The notes under the pieces were generated by a model. It searched no databases. It was not told where the DNA came from and saw only the letters and a program-made list of their open reading frames with translations. From Triplophysa rosa (Eukaryota; Chordata; Actinopteri; Cypriniformes; Nemacheilidae), in NCBI RefSeq assembly GCF_024868665.1, contig NC_079890.1, positions 3,820,005-3,884,004 of the forward strand: a stretch of 64,000 bases of DNA. The letters run 5' to 3'. Every line of letters begins with the position of its first letter. Position 1 is the first letter of the stretch. Of this stretch, positions 47,832 through 59,689 are shown piece after piece. Made by a program: the position numbers and the translations under genes.

Positions 47832-49632
47832 TGCTCCACACTGTTCACTAGTCATATGTGTTTATGTGTATATGTTTATAGTGTGCGAAAATAAGTTGTA
47901 TTTTTAGAACCCTTATGTAAAATTGCTAGGGGAACCAATCTTATCTCGCAGGAAAATGTAACTATTTTAAAGGGTGAAAATTTGTAACATTTTATACAGT
48001 GAATTGTACAAAAAGTGTGATTAAACAAAAACAAGAAAAAGGTTCACCCCCAAATGTAACCGTCAGCGGGATAAAAGCAGGTCATAGAAACCTATAACCT
48101 ATAAATTCATACTAATTTCGTAAATTAAATTGTTGAACGTGTTTATTATGTATGTGTTTATACATATTTGAGGCTTTTTGTGTGGATTGGATTGTGTGTG
48201 TGTTTGTTCATGTGTTTCTTTGTCTACGTGTGTATATTTCGTAGGTTCTTTAGAATTCAGGTGTTGTACACGGCTGTCGGTTTTCACGCCGTCACACACA
48301 TAGCGTTTTCAACATTATCACCCCCCCGCACACACACGCTTCTGGATTTAATGAGTCACCCCAATCTTAAGAGCAAACAGACGTTACACGGCATTATTTG
48401 TATTCCAACGCGGTTTTCTGCCTCTTGTGTAATTCTCTCATCCGTCTTCAGCCTCTTCTCCTCTTTATGCATTCCTATCCAATCCATCCTCTCATTCTTA
48501 AAGCCATGCTCGTCCTTCTGTCTCTTACTCAGAGGATCTTTTTCTGTGATTATGGCTCACCCTCAATCTGTGAGTCGTAACTGCTGTTAATAACTGACAC
48601 AGAGATCTGAAACGATTTCATTGTGTTTTATACTGCGTTTTCGAAGAACGGCGCCATCGTCGAATTTGTCACGTCTCTCGGTAGCCTGATGCTGAGAGGG
48701 GAGACAGGTGGTGTGTGGAATGGGGATAACCGCTTTTGAGCTGGTGCAAACTGGTTGTTTGGTGATCTAATGTGGTGATGCTGCCTTCATAACTAGTGGG
48801 AATATGACTTTTTTGTATGTTGAGTTTTGATGTCTTCATGTGATTGGTTGAATTCTGTACTGGTGTGGTAGTGCTAGTTTGTTGAGATAAAAATGAACCC
48901 AGCATTAAATTGACAGTTTAAAGGACCTACAGACGTAAACTTAAAGCACCTAAAGTGGTTATTTTGTGTATGCATGAAAAAACAACAGCATGTTTTGTGT
49001 TACAGAGTCTGACCCAGTTCGAGTGCTGAGCCGATGATGCGCACCCACGTTAAATTCTTACGACACAAAGACGCGTTGCGGATAACAGAACGCCCAGACA
49101 CGCAAAGCTCCTGTCATACACATTGTCGGCTGCGCTGCGAGCTGCGCGTGTTGATGCTAAGCCGTTCTCCTTGTGGCGCTCTTGTTTACATTTCCTTTGT
49201 GCGGAATAGTTGTCTTGAAGGCATTCTGTGAGAATATATACACACACATGCACACACTGGAACCATTGGCTTTCCATAATCACAAGGATTACATCTACGT
49301 CTGCACGCTCGCTCTTTTCATGCTAATAGGGTGCTAGCGCAATACCTGCGAGATTTACATAGAACATCAATCATGCAGCCGCATTCTACGCAAACAACAC
49401 GCAAATGCCCGTGGCCCTGTAGACTGAAAGCTGCTTTTGATTTGTGTGTAGGGTTTGCGCAGATGAAGAGATTGCGAGGATGCTCCGAAAGCGAGCAGAC
49501 TTTGTGTTTTGCTCGCTCCGTCTGGCCGAGCGTTGCTTTTTTGGTTTGTTTTAAGACCAGTGAAGCAGAACGGCTTTAAGGTAACTTGAAAAGAACAAAG
49601 AATTTAAACCAGTCTGAGGTGTCGTGCTGGTC
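47832..49632. other. no gene recognised
   Basis: Non-coding. The frames 48168-48590 and 49034-49283 are unsupported on either strand. No splice-flanked exon was found. Confidence 0.45.
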
Positions 49633-49636
49633 TTAA

Positions 49637-50100
49637 AGGGATAGTTCACTCAAAAATACAAATTCTGTCTTTTTTTATTCACCCTTTTGTTGTGCAAAAC
49701 CTGTATATCCATATTTGGCCATTGTCATTTTTAGCTATACATCATTATTATTAGTCACCCTTTATGTTTGTCACTGGGTTTTGCAAATATATAACCAATA
49801 AGAAGTATTAAAAAGGGTTTTTTCCGTCTCCTCCCGAAAAACAGCAAATGTTGAGACACATGGCTTCAGAAGGACAGCGACGATATGACTCATTTTACTG
49901 TGAAACACAAAAGAAGATATTTGGAGAAATGTCTCAGTGGTTTTGTGTTCATACATTAGAAGTCAGGCTGGGGTGTTTGGTTATCAACATTCTTCAAAAC
50001 ATCTTCTTTCGTGTTCTCCAGAAGAAAGAAAGTCATACAGGTTTGAAAGGACATGAAAGTAAATGATGAAAGAATTTTCATTTTGGGGGGAACTATCACT
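49637..50100. mobile_element. AAAGGGATAGTTCACT MITE with internal insertion
   Basis: TTAA at 49633-49636 and 50101-50104. Left AGGGATAGTTCACTC, right in reverse AGTGATAGTTCCCCCC. Typical left-arm sequence stops at about 49708, and family sequence resumes near 49900 (GAAACACAAAAGAAGATATT). About 190 bp of unrelated DNA between them looks inserted. Confidence 0.7.
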
Positions 50101-50313
50101 TTAACTGGCTACCAAGCAGGTCCTGTTGAATGGTTTTGGATGGGCTGTGTGCATATGTCAGCTATGAGACACCAACTCTCCGTCAACACAACAGAAACGC
50201 CAAAGACCATCAATGCTGTTTAATGTTTTGGGGGGGCTCAATGGGGGGCAACCACAATCGCTTTCCTAGCCCACTACACTTCACAACACCAGTAAATGGG
50301 TTTTCATGCTGTA

Positions 50314-50530
50314 CACTCTTAAAAAAATGTGCTTTTTGGTTCCATAAAGTACTTCTAACATCTGACGAGCCTTTCTGTTTTACAAAAGGTTCTTTAGATT
50401 ATAAAAAAAAAGTAAGAAAGAGATGGTTCTTTAAAGAACCTTTGACTGAATGGTTCTTTGTGGAACCAAAAATGGTTCTTCTATGGCATCGCTTTGAAGA
50501 ACCTTTCAAGCATCTTTATTTTTAAGAGTG
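50314..50530. mobile_element. Tc1/mariner-like MITE, complete, TA-flanked
   Basis: CACTCTTAAAAAAATGTGC at the left and in reverse CACTCTTAAAAATAAAGATG at the right, with TA at 50312-50313 and 50531-50532. Internal AAGAACC/GGTTCTT motifs form a multi-stem structure. Same family as 8596-8790. Confidence 0.85.
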
Positions 50531-50532
50531 TA

Positions 50533-51890
50533 GGATGTATCGCATGTAAGCCCCCCCATACAGATTTTGTTCAGTTTTACAAATGCATTCAATCGACGGC
50601 CCAGGTGTATGGCAGATCATTTACACAACACACATTTGCAACTCACAGCTTAAAACAAACACATCTCAGTTACACTTGAATGAGCATTTTCTCTGGTAAC
50701 CTACGACCCAAACATGGGACCTTCTGATAATCACTGTATTTCCTAAGCTCATTGTGTCCACACACACATACAGGAGTGAGTAAACCCTCTGACGCTTCTC
50801 AGAACAATGCAGAAAGAGGTTGCATGCGCTTATGCGAACAGAAACCCTTTATGAGAACGAACAATAGGCGTGTATAGTGTAGAGAGGGTTAAGTATTTAT
50901 AGGCTATCCGACATTATCCAGAAGGAGGTGCGTTCGGACACCCGATCCGGCCCACAGCCAGGCCTCGTCGCCTTTACTCGGAATTTAATATGGCATCTAA
51001 CAGAAGTGACCTGTGTTACCCGGCAGCCCGCAGGTGTGGAGTGCTTTAATTTTCCTGTTAATGAAACCACAGCTTCTCTTTTTCATTCATGCTCTCTGCT
51101 GCTCTCAGGGGAACCTCGTTTGAAATTCAGTTATTCAAGTGTATACTTCTAGAGTATAATAAAATGAACCTACTGTATGAATTCCATGAATTCAGGATAC
51201 TAGTCTGTGAGCTTTACCTATGAATGCCCTAGGAATACTAATGATGTCACATCGATTTTCCCTGTAGGTCTGCGTGATAGAGTTCGAGATTTTTAATCCT
51301 TTTGATGATATTCAGTTTGTATGAAATATGTGAATGTATATTTGAAAAATGAGCACAAGTAGGGTTTTCAAAATATCAGATTTCCCTTACAGATCATCGT
51401 GGCCAAGATTTCACAATAACAGTATTATCACAATATCTATTGTAAAGTTATTTTTGTAAAAATAAATTGCGCTATTAGTCATATTCATCTTTAATTTTGT
51501 ATATTTTGCGTTTTCTCTTTTTTTGGTCATACTCAAAATTCTCCCCTGAGAGTTTGTAACCATTGTGATTCCTACGTCAACTTTAAACGGGTGCGGAATT
51601 ATTAACAGTATTACATGGGTAGAATTAACACAATATTGTGCTAATGGCGGTGTGTAATGTCACGGTTACAGTCAATACCGATATATTGTGACATACCTAA
51701 AGTAAATGAACAATTATTTATGTGGACTGGTGAATGTACATAGAAATTAAGTTACAAAATAAAGTTGTGGATGGGTCAGTATCATTATAAAGTGCCCTTG
51801 AGATTTTCCATTTAACTTCATATTTGTTGTATTAAGGAGACCTTAGGCTCTTAGACATACAGTATATGTTGGTCAAGCTCCCACATTTTC
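50533..51890. other. no gene recognised
   Basis: Non-coding. A palindromic GAATTCCATGAATTC at about 51179-51193 is the only structural oddity. Confidence 0.5.
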
Positions 51891-52119
51891 TTATTATTTA
51901 ACTGCAAACAGACACTGTACACGCAAACCACTAAAGATGTCCACCCGGTTATGGACAAATTCAAAGTAGAATAAATCAAAACATACTATCATCAAAACAC
52001 CTGCTGATACCAATATTGCCAAAAAAAGGTTTATATCATCCTCTCATGTATAGCATCGTAATATTATGTGTTATAACCGTCTTATTATATGATATTTCAT
52101 ATTATATGATATTTGTTGG

Positions 52120-52494
52120 TGACAGGGTGGACAATGACAGGGTGGACATTTTTGGCTAAAGTTAGCATTTAATGAACACATGATATACCTGCAGTTAGCA
52201 AAACGATTCACTGCTGAAGCTAACTGTGCACTGTTTAAAATATATATTTTGAATTTCTGAAAAGTTTTTATTAATTAATATTTCACTGTGACAGGGTGGA
52301 CATGTTAAGCTTGACAACATCCTACTACGAACACAATATGATGAAAATTGGGAAATGTAAGTGTAGATACTTACTGTGTGTGCAGCAGATGTTTAAACCT
52401 CCACTGAGGAAAGGCAAAATCGGGGAAGGGATGTCACTGAGTACATCATTTGATTTCTTAAAGAGGCATTCACCCCATAATGACAGGGTGGACA
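52120..52494 (+). repeat. four direct copies of TGACAGGGTGGACA
   Basis: The exact 14-mer occurs at 52120-52133, 52135-52148, 52289-52302 and 52481-52494, always on the plus strand. The first two are almost adjacent. The copies are not in one reading frame. The neighbouring sequence between copies is not repeated, so this is not a simple satellite. It may be part of an unrecognised repeat or a set of protein-binding sites. Confidence 0.8.
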
Positions 52495-52559
52495 GCAATT
52501 TCCAGGACACGTGCAAATGGTTCATGTTATCATGAAAACAGAATGTAAATAATCAAAAA

Positions 52560-53565
52560 AAGCATTTTTATTAAATAACTTATTGAGGACAGTAAGAATA
52601 TTCAAAAAATACATTTTATGTAATTTATTCAATTATTACACTCAACGAAGTTAGCTGAGCAGTGTGTGGGAAATGCCAAAATCACATACATCGAATCGTA
52701 TAAAACGAGAAAAAAAAAAACATTTCAAGATTCTTCTCATTGTAGTTGTATGTGCGTAAATATTTGGCCATTTATAATAAAACCTCAAAATGTCATTTTT
52801 CTGCATTATGTTCATGGTGGCTCAGTGATTCTGATGAGGACACCAAAGGCCCTTTATAGTGACCTTATAGTTCTTTTATCATGTGCTAACATTAGTTTAT
52901 GTGCAATAAATTGACATGAAAGAAGATAAAAAACTACAATCCATAATTTTTGCCTCTCTGTCGCCATCTCTGTTTGAAATATAAAATTGCAGGTTACTTT
53001 CCGTACTTGTCTTTAAAGTCAAATTACATCATAATCTTACTGTTGTGTGGGAATCACAGTTATGTTAGGAGACACTGAATTTTTATGTTTATTGTGTTAT
53101 TGTGTCACTCAATCAATTATTTGTGTTTATTTTTAACAAAAAGGTTACAGATTGCAGCTTTAATATATACTATTTTGCTTATTGTTAGCTAACTCCTTAA
53201 CCGATATTAATGAACATGACCTACCTATTTATAAAGTGTTTATTGAAGTTTAAATCGCAAACTATTCAAAGTCTATTGAATCCGTTGTTTAGGAAATAGG
53301 ACCAAAAATGATATTAAAATGACCAAAATGGTGGTTAGTTTTTGCATATACTACTGTATATATTGCGAGTTTCTCCACTCTCACTGTTTGTCTCCCATCA
53401 CACAAGACCCTTATTTAGTATTTCTGTGCCTCTTCTCTTTGTTCTGCGGAGCCGTCGAGCGCAGGAAGGGGCTTGTCAGTTGACCTGTTGATGGATGAAG
53501 CCCTGAAGTGTTGCATTGGAGCCGCAGGAAAAGCAAATAGCCATTAGGAGCCATCAGTGCTAAAC
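52560..53565. other. no gene; MITE-like fragments
   Basis: AT-rich. GTCGCCATCTCTGTTTGAAA (about 52958) is shared with 62950-62970, and AGGTTACAGATTGCAGCTTTAA (about 53143) resembles a MITE end. Confidence 0.45.
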
Positions 53566-53566
53566 A

Positions 53567-53592
53567 AACACACACACACACACACACACACA
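53567..53592. repeat. (CA)n microsatellite
   Basis: Short CA tract just before the putative exon at 53620. Confidence 0.9.
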
Positions 53593-53619
53593 AAGCCCCG
53601 AAAGGTTTTTACATACCAG

Positions 53620-53739
53620 ACCAAAGGGAACATCACTTACCGCATTCTCGATGACGGCTTAGAAAAATGCGTTCGAATGTCTGAGGCAGAAATCGACTCC
53701 ATCACTCACGTTTGTTATTTTATGACAGATTTCACACAG
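53620..53739 (+). CDS. possible internal coding exon, unidentified
   Basis: A 120-bp frame lies between an acceptor-like TTTTTACATACCAG (AG at 53618-53619) and a consensus donor CAG|GTAACT (53740). It encodes 40 residues without a stop, including GNITYRILDDGLEKC and SEAEIDSITHVCYFM, with balanced composition unlike neighbouring chance frames. Phase 0 at both ends. I do not recognise the family. It is on the same strand as the leader exon at 33393, but the phases do not match directly (1 against 0), so other exons would have to lie between. A chance frame is a real possibility. Confidence 0.3.
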
Positions 53740-53740
53740 G

Positions 53741-54830
53741 TAACTGTGTAGCGGGACACGGTTCATTTATCTTGTGTTTCTCTGTCTATTGTGTATTAAT
53801 TAACTGTAGTCCACCGACATTTTTAATAATGTGCCGAAATGTGGAGAATGGACCTCCAGTGCTGTTAGCCGTGTGTTTGAAGAAGATTCAGATCTTTTCT
53901 GAGATATCAACTACAAAAGCTTTCCTGTGTGGAGAAACCGCAGGTGTGCACCTGCCCACATGTGCCCCGCCCAGATTTCCTTTCACTCAGCAGCAGTTTG
54001 CTTTACATCTGCAGATCGGTCCTTACAAAGCCAGAGCGAGTTGAGATCAGTTGTCGTTTTTTTCTGTAGATGACACTTTATTTCCCATTGCGAGACGTTT
54101 ATTTTGTTTCATTGCCAGTCTCAGGGGCCTGAAGAAAACCAATATTCCTTGATATGGAGGTGGAGATAAACTCAACTTCATTGTACGTGTCAGAAAAAAG
54201 TTATTAGATCTGTTGGAGAAGAAAAGTAATCTACACTTAAGACGTGTGCTTTTTGACTTGAGGGACTATCTCTGTCTGACCTGACTTGTAATATTATGGT
54301 TATTAGCCGTAGTAAAGTTGATTTAGTCATAACAAAATAATAAAAATGTTTTTTTTCTACATAAGGATACAGCTATGAGAAAATATTGAAACTAAATGAT
54401 TATCCTGCAAAACAGTATGCAAAGTATGCAAAACTGTGCATACTCCTATTTGCAGTTGGCATATTCTTTGCGTATAAATGCTTTATTTACTTTATTTTTG
54501 TTTTCTTTTGTCACACAATAAGAAAGACATACATGTGGTTAAATATTGAAGCTGGAATCCTACATCCAAGCTTGATATAATAAAAAATAAATTATTATTA
54601 TATATAATTATAATATAAATAATGACAATATTATTATTTACTACTAATAATAATTATAACAAACGTTATCGGCAGATATCACGCTGAATAATGGTGGAGA
54701 AATGTTGTATCTGTTCATTTCTAGAAATAATAATAATATTTGTAAAATAAATATAACTAAATATTACATGACACGTCTTAATGTACAAATCAAAATGTTA
54801 ATGTAACAGCAGCTGACGTAAAGGTGCAAA
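53741..54830. other. no gene recognised
   Basis: AT-rich from 54300 onward. The frames 53712-54044 and 54386-54580 lack support. Confidence 0.5.
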
Positions 54831-54834
54831 TTGT

Positions 54835-55490
54835 CCCGTTGCGCCACCTGGCGGCAAGCGAGTTTCACATGCAACAAACGTAGTAACGAAACATGGCGGC
54901 AATAGGCATTGTGGTTGACTTCCTACTGTATTATAGAGACACTCAATATTTCAATATTATTAAAACCTATAGTAGATTACGTTTAGTATTTTTAGTCGAG
55001 TGATGTTGAAACGTTTGGGTCAATGGTATATTTGTCACTGCCAAACGGCGTGAATACACACATCCTACACTGAGAAATTTCAAGCAATCCAGACCTATCC
55101 CCAAAACTGCCAGATGCGTGAGCAGAAAATTTCTGTGGACCGTGGCCAGATCCTCAGAGTGGGCCGACATCAGGCAACCGTCCAGACAGCTCCTTCGAGA
55201 AGAGACTGAACTTCCTGCACCAAACCTGGCACTTCCCGCACTATTTACAGAAAGCAAGATGGACACCTCATGAATTGACTTCAATGAGGTTACAAGAACA
55301 CTGTTGTCCTGTATGCTGGTGTAGTTTAGCCTACATGGCTCGTACGGTAAGACTGGTCCTGTTTTCACATAGACGGAGAGGAGAGACGCAACAGCTTCTT
55401 CAACCGAGAGAATCCCCAGATACCTTCTGTCTTCATGACCGTCCGGCTCAGTAAAGAATCTTTCCACACTGAATACTTCTTTTTGTTTTT
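54835..55490 (-). other. unclassified block with a long minus-strand frame
   Basis: The minus frame 54967-55467 (166 codons) begins MERFFTEPDGHEDRRYLG and is unusually long for this window. The GC content is also higher than the surroundings. No domain is recognised, no splice sites fit, and the edge carries GCGCCACCTGGCGG, common at fish repeat edges. It could be a decayed retrocopy, a transposon fragment or chance. Confidence 0.3.
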
Positions 55491-55492
55491 AA

Positions 55493-55975
55493 CCATGGAC
55501 TGTATAAAATATGGACAAAGTGTCAGTGACGTTACCCGTAGGTTTCTGAGAAGCTGTTTTGAAGCTTAAAGTGGGCAGAGCCAGCCGTCGCCGTCTTAAC
55601 AGAGCGTCACTCCCGGATAATCAAAAACGGAGAAAGAGGCGGGACGTGGTTGGAGCTGAGGCACCTGGTTGCTGAAACCACGTGTCACTCAAGTGGCCAC
55701 CCAACTAATTTGCAGAAATTTAAGGCTTAATATAATTAAAACGGGCGAGTTAAAAAAAATCACCCTTCTCACATTTGTCATGAAGGGTCAAATTAGCTAC
55801 ATAGACCAAAATCATTTTTAAACATGTTTTTTTTTTGTCCCTAAATTGCCTATTTTAACATGGGGTTCAATGAGATTCTGCTCTCTTTTAGAGCCAGTCT
55901 CTAGTGGCCAGTCAATGAATTGCAGTTTAAGTCCCTTCCTTGTTGGCTTCACGAGAGAGATCGGAAGGTTGTCGC
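55493..55975. repeat. interspersed repeat (CCATGGACTGTATAAAATATGG family)
   Basis: CCATGGACTGTATAAAATAT, GTTTCTGAGAAGCTGTTTTG, GTGGGCAGAGCCAGCCGTCG and AAAGAGGCGGGACGTGG follow the order of a repeat I remember from many fish genomes. It ends near TGAATTGCAGTTTAAGTCCC. The class is uncertain. The overlapping frames at 55818-56162 on both strands come partly from it. Confidence 0.55.
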
Positions 55976-56169
55976 TTGTTTTAACAAGCTCTCTTTGCAA
56001 CTTCGGGAGGAACAGCAAGGAAACGACTGGAGATAGCATCCGCAAGAAAGTTCTGCGTGAGGCCATCTTCCCTGTCCCAGGGTTCAACGGACAGGTGTCC
56101 GTCATTCCATTCTCGTATCCAAATGTTACCAAGTGATTAATGTTCAAAAGCCACACCAACACAATCTCA

Positions 56170-57545
56170 GGAATTCGTAACTATTTTAAGAGGTGGCTAA
56201 TCCGTATGAATCCGTACGATTTGCTTAGCGCTAGTGATGTTAGGTTCAGGGGTGTGGTTAGGGAAGGGGCTTCAGTATTGCTTTTTTCTAATAAACATAC
56301 AGTTTTGTACAATTTACATAGTATGAATTCATACAAAAAGAATTAGCCACCTTGTAAAATAGTTAATACTTGCTATGAGATCAGATTGTCAGGTTGAGTG
56401 TCAGTTTCCACACATACAATATTGTTAAAAAAATCAAGGAACATTTAAAATAAAACTGGCGCACCTCTGTAACTATTTTATGAGGTGGCTAATTTGTATG
56501 AATTCATACATCTTATTTGTACGTTTTAGTACAATTTACTTTAGCGCCAGTGAAGTTAGGTTTAGGGATGGGGTTAGGGAAGGGGCTTCAGTATTGCTTT
56601 TTTCTCATAATCGTATGTTTTTGTACAACTCAAGTCAAACATATTTATACGAATTAGCCACCTCGTAAAATTAGTTACGAATTCCTGTGAGATCAGCTTG
56701 GCCGTACACAGATTTTTTATAAAAATCAAGGAAAAAAACTGGGTGACCTTTTGTAACTATTTGATGAGGTGGCTAATTTAAATGAATTCGTACGATCTTA
56801 TTTGTACGTTTTAGTGCAATTTGCTTTCGTGCCAGTGACATTAGGTTTAGGGAGCTTCAGTGTTGCTTTTTTCTTATAATTGTACATTTCTGTACAATTC
56901 ATTTCGTACAAATTTATACGAATTAGCCACCTTGTAAAATAGTTACAAATTCCTGTGAGATCAGGTTGGCCACACACATATTGTTTAAAAAAATCAAGGA
57001 AAAAAAAACCTGGGTGACCATTTGTAACTATTTCACGAGGTGACTAATTTTTATGAATTTGTACGATCTCATTCGTATGTTTTAGTGTGATTTGCTTTAG
57101 CGCCAGTGACGTTATGTTTAGGGGGGGGGCTTCAGTGTTGCTTTTTTCTTATAATCGTACATTTTTGTATGATTCATTTTGTACAAATTTATACGAATTA
57201 GCCACCTTGAAAATAGTTACAAATTCCTGTGAGATCAGGTTGGCCACACACATATTGTTAAAAAAACCAAGGAAAAAAACTGGGTGACTTTTTTAAACTA
57301 TTTTACAAGGTGACTAATTTATATGAATTCATACGATATTATTCGTATGTTTTAGTGTGATTTGCTTTTGCGCCAGTGACGTTATGTTTAGGGGAGGCGC
57401 TTTAGTGTTGCTTTTTTCTTATTTTCTTATTTTTTATCTTATTCTTATATTTACTTGGTAAAAATATATACAAATTAGCCCCTTTGAAAATAGTTACAAA
57501 TTCCTGTGAGATCAGGTTGATAACACACATATTGCTAAAATATAC
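56170..57545. repeat. five-unit tandem array of a palindromic MITE plus spacer
   Basis: Units start at 56177, 56469, 56753, 57024 and about 57294, so periods are 292, 284, 271 and about 270. Each has GTAACTATTTTA.GAGGTGGC, a GTTAGGTTTAGGG..GGCTTCAGT.TTGC core, then the inverted arm GAATTAGCCACCTTGTAAAA. An ~80-bp spacer follows (CTGTGAGATCAGGTTGGCC ... AAATCAAGGAAAAAAACTGG). The MITE part is the same family as 27973-28163. The spacer repeats too, so the array arose by tandem duplication, not serial insertion. The small frames within are by-products. Confidence 0.85.
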
Positions 57546-58934
57546 ACAGAAAATGTAACTTAAAAGTGGCTAACCTTGCATCAAGAGTGGACTTTGAACT
57601 TGAACTCACACATACAGAATGTGCGATGCCTGTGGGGTTATCCTAGATGCCATGCAGCGCGCCGCCGTATTTCTCGTTCAGTGTGTGACCCCCTTTAGGG
57701 AAGATGAAGTGTGATACTGAGTGATGGAGACCAGGCGACTGTCATTCTCATACATTCACACATTAGCTAGACACATTCATATTTAATTCAAGCATTTTTT
57801 TAAATCAACAGGGAACTTGCTATAAAAAGTACATAATATTTTTTGATATATATTTAAATCTATTGAGATATATCAACTGCAACCAGTCGACCCCCACCGA
57901 ACTCCGACCCTGTTTCTCTCTTCATCCTTTCATCTTTATCTCTCCAGAGAGTCTCTCTGTCTTTTTCTCGCTCTCATCTCCACAGGAAACACACAGAGCG
58001 GTTTATATTTATCTGTCTTTGTTTCCTAAATGGGTCAGATTGGTTCGTGTGATGTTGCTGAGAGATGAGTTTACACAGCAGCCGTTAAATCGGCCTGTTA
58101 GCGGCTCGATGAGACAAAAGAGATACACATATGCATGAAATCATTTTTAATTTACATGTCGGGATCATTTCTGTTCCTCATTATGTAAGTAAATAGGGGG
58201 CTTTGAGTTGTAATTGGTATTAATTTGCAGGGATATGAGGAATGGTAAAAATTCCAGCGGTTTGATCAGTCGGCTAGAACAAACGGGCTAAAGATGTTTC
58301 TCATAAAAAAATCCCACGTCACCGCTGGAGCTTAAATCTTCATTTTTATCTACTGCCCACCAACCAGAGGTTTGCATCGGTGATAATAAGAGGAAAGACT
58401 GATCAGATATTCACTCAGACAGCTTTTATTGTGTCTAAAAACATTATAAAGCACTCACACACTGAAACCTGGTGTTATTGAAATACATGATAGGGAGTTT
58501 TTAGTTTTATTTATTTTTTCCAGTATGTTCTAACTTTATACATTTAGGTCTTTCCCAAGCGGTTATTTATTCATTTAAACAAAGTGACATTAATAAAGTC
58601 ACAATAATGTTTTCACAAAAAGCAAATGTTTTCCAACGTCATTTGTTTATAAATGCCACTATGCAATTAAGTGTCCAAAAGTGATGCATGAGATAAATAA
58701 TTTGTTGCACATTTGTTCTTCATTCTTTGATTAAATATGATGAAATCGTTGGGCAACGCTTTACAAAAAGAGTACATGGTTATGCTATATGTTGGCGTGT
58801 GCAACTAGTGAAAACTGCACAACAGAAAGACGCATTTTCTTTTTATTATGTCTTTTAAGTTTGAATCACTTTATATCAAATTCACACAGCAAGTTCACAA
58901 TGCATCTGTGTGGTGGATTCATTTATATTCAGTT
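57546..58934. other. no gene recognised
   Basis: Non-coding. The frame 57863-58138 lacks a domain or splice sites. Confidence 0.5.
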
Positions 58935-59154
58935 TTAAAGGGGTCATATGGCGTGAACACGTTTTTTCTGTGTCTTTGGTGTGTTATAAGTTGCCCATGC
59001 ATGTATTAGACACGTAAAATTGCACAAATGAAAGTGTGGGAACAAAAGCTGCATTCTATCTAAAAGCGAATGCTCACCCAGACCTGCCTGAAACGCCTCG
59101 TGTAACCACACCCCCACAAATCTACGTCAGTTCGTGGTATTAATTTACTATCTT

Positions 59155-59297
59155 GATTGTTCTATAAACACCATGCACTGTGCTGTTTTTTACCTTTTTT
59201 GTGTTTTTCACTTTTTCTTATTTTCTCCTGTAAAGCTGCTTTGGAACAATGCACATTGTGAAAAGCGCTATATAAATAAAATTGAATTGAATTGAAC
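59155..59297 (+). mobile_element. 5'-truncated retroposon tail
   Basis: CTGCTTTGGAACAATGCACA, GAAAAGCGCTATATAAATAA, then ATTGAATTGAATTGA at the 3' end: the usual tail of a fish LINE (L2/CR1-like) or a SINE borrowing that tail. It lies inside the TTAA element, so it inserted later. The 5' boundary is approximate. Confidence 0.6.
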
Positions 59298-59371
59298 TAA
59301 GTCCGCCCTAATGTATACGCAAGTGGGGTGGGTGTACCTGTATATCTCATTGTATCGTCACCGCCGCAGCC

Positions 59372-59689
59372 ATGTCGTGGAGACGCTGTGTGTTTCGTTG
59401 CAAAAAGAAAGCCTCTTTGTTTGCCCTTCCAAAAGATGAGACAACTAAAAATGAATGGTCACATTTTATTTACAATAATGTTCCAGAAAAGTACAATCCG
59501 AATATTCAAGTGTGTGCAGCGCATTTCACAGATGATTGCTTCATGAACCTGGGTGAGATCAAGGCCGGCTGTGCAAAAAAGCTTTGGTTAAAAATTGGGG
59601 CAATTCCAACCATTAAAACTTCACAAGGACAGTCTGGCGCTTCAGCCTGTAAGTATATTTTCATTGTAAAAGACGTGGCTACGGACTAA
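59372..59689 (+). CDS. THAP zinc-finger domain exon, transposon-derived
   Basis: The start ATG lies in GCAGCCATGT. The frame has the THAP C2CH zinc ligands C6, C10, C48 and H51, the conserved P20, W29 and F52, and ends the domain with GAIPTI near residue 76-81, matching the AVPTIF box. A THAP domain is a DNA-binding zinc module of about 80-90 residues, so the domain is complete. A strong donor CCT|GTAAGT at 59649 suggests the exon ends at 59648, and the last 13 codons plus stop are intronic read-through. It lies in the TTAA element and probably bound that element's ends. No following exon was found. A domesticated gene cannot be excluded. Confidence 0.7.
   Translation: MSWRRCVFRCKKKASLFALPKDETTKNEWSHFIYNNVPEKYNPNIQVCAAHFTDDCFMNLGEIKAGCAKKLWLKIGAIPTIKTSQGQSGASACKYIFIVKDVATD

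Noticed and set aside
55846..56136. Plus-strand frame ending ..SVIPFSYPNVTK as a gene
   Set aside because: Its first half lies in the CCATGGACTG interspersed repeat, and no splice sites support the rest.
56170..57545. CRISPR-like array
   Set aside because: Units are ~270-290 bp with repeating spacers in a vertebrate genome. This is a MITE-derived tandem array.
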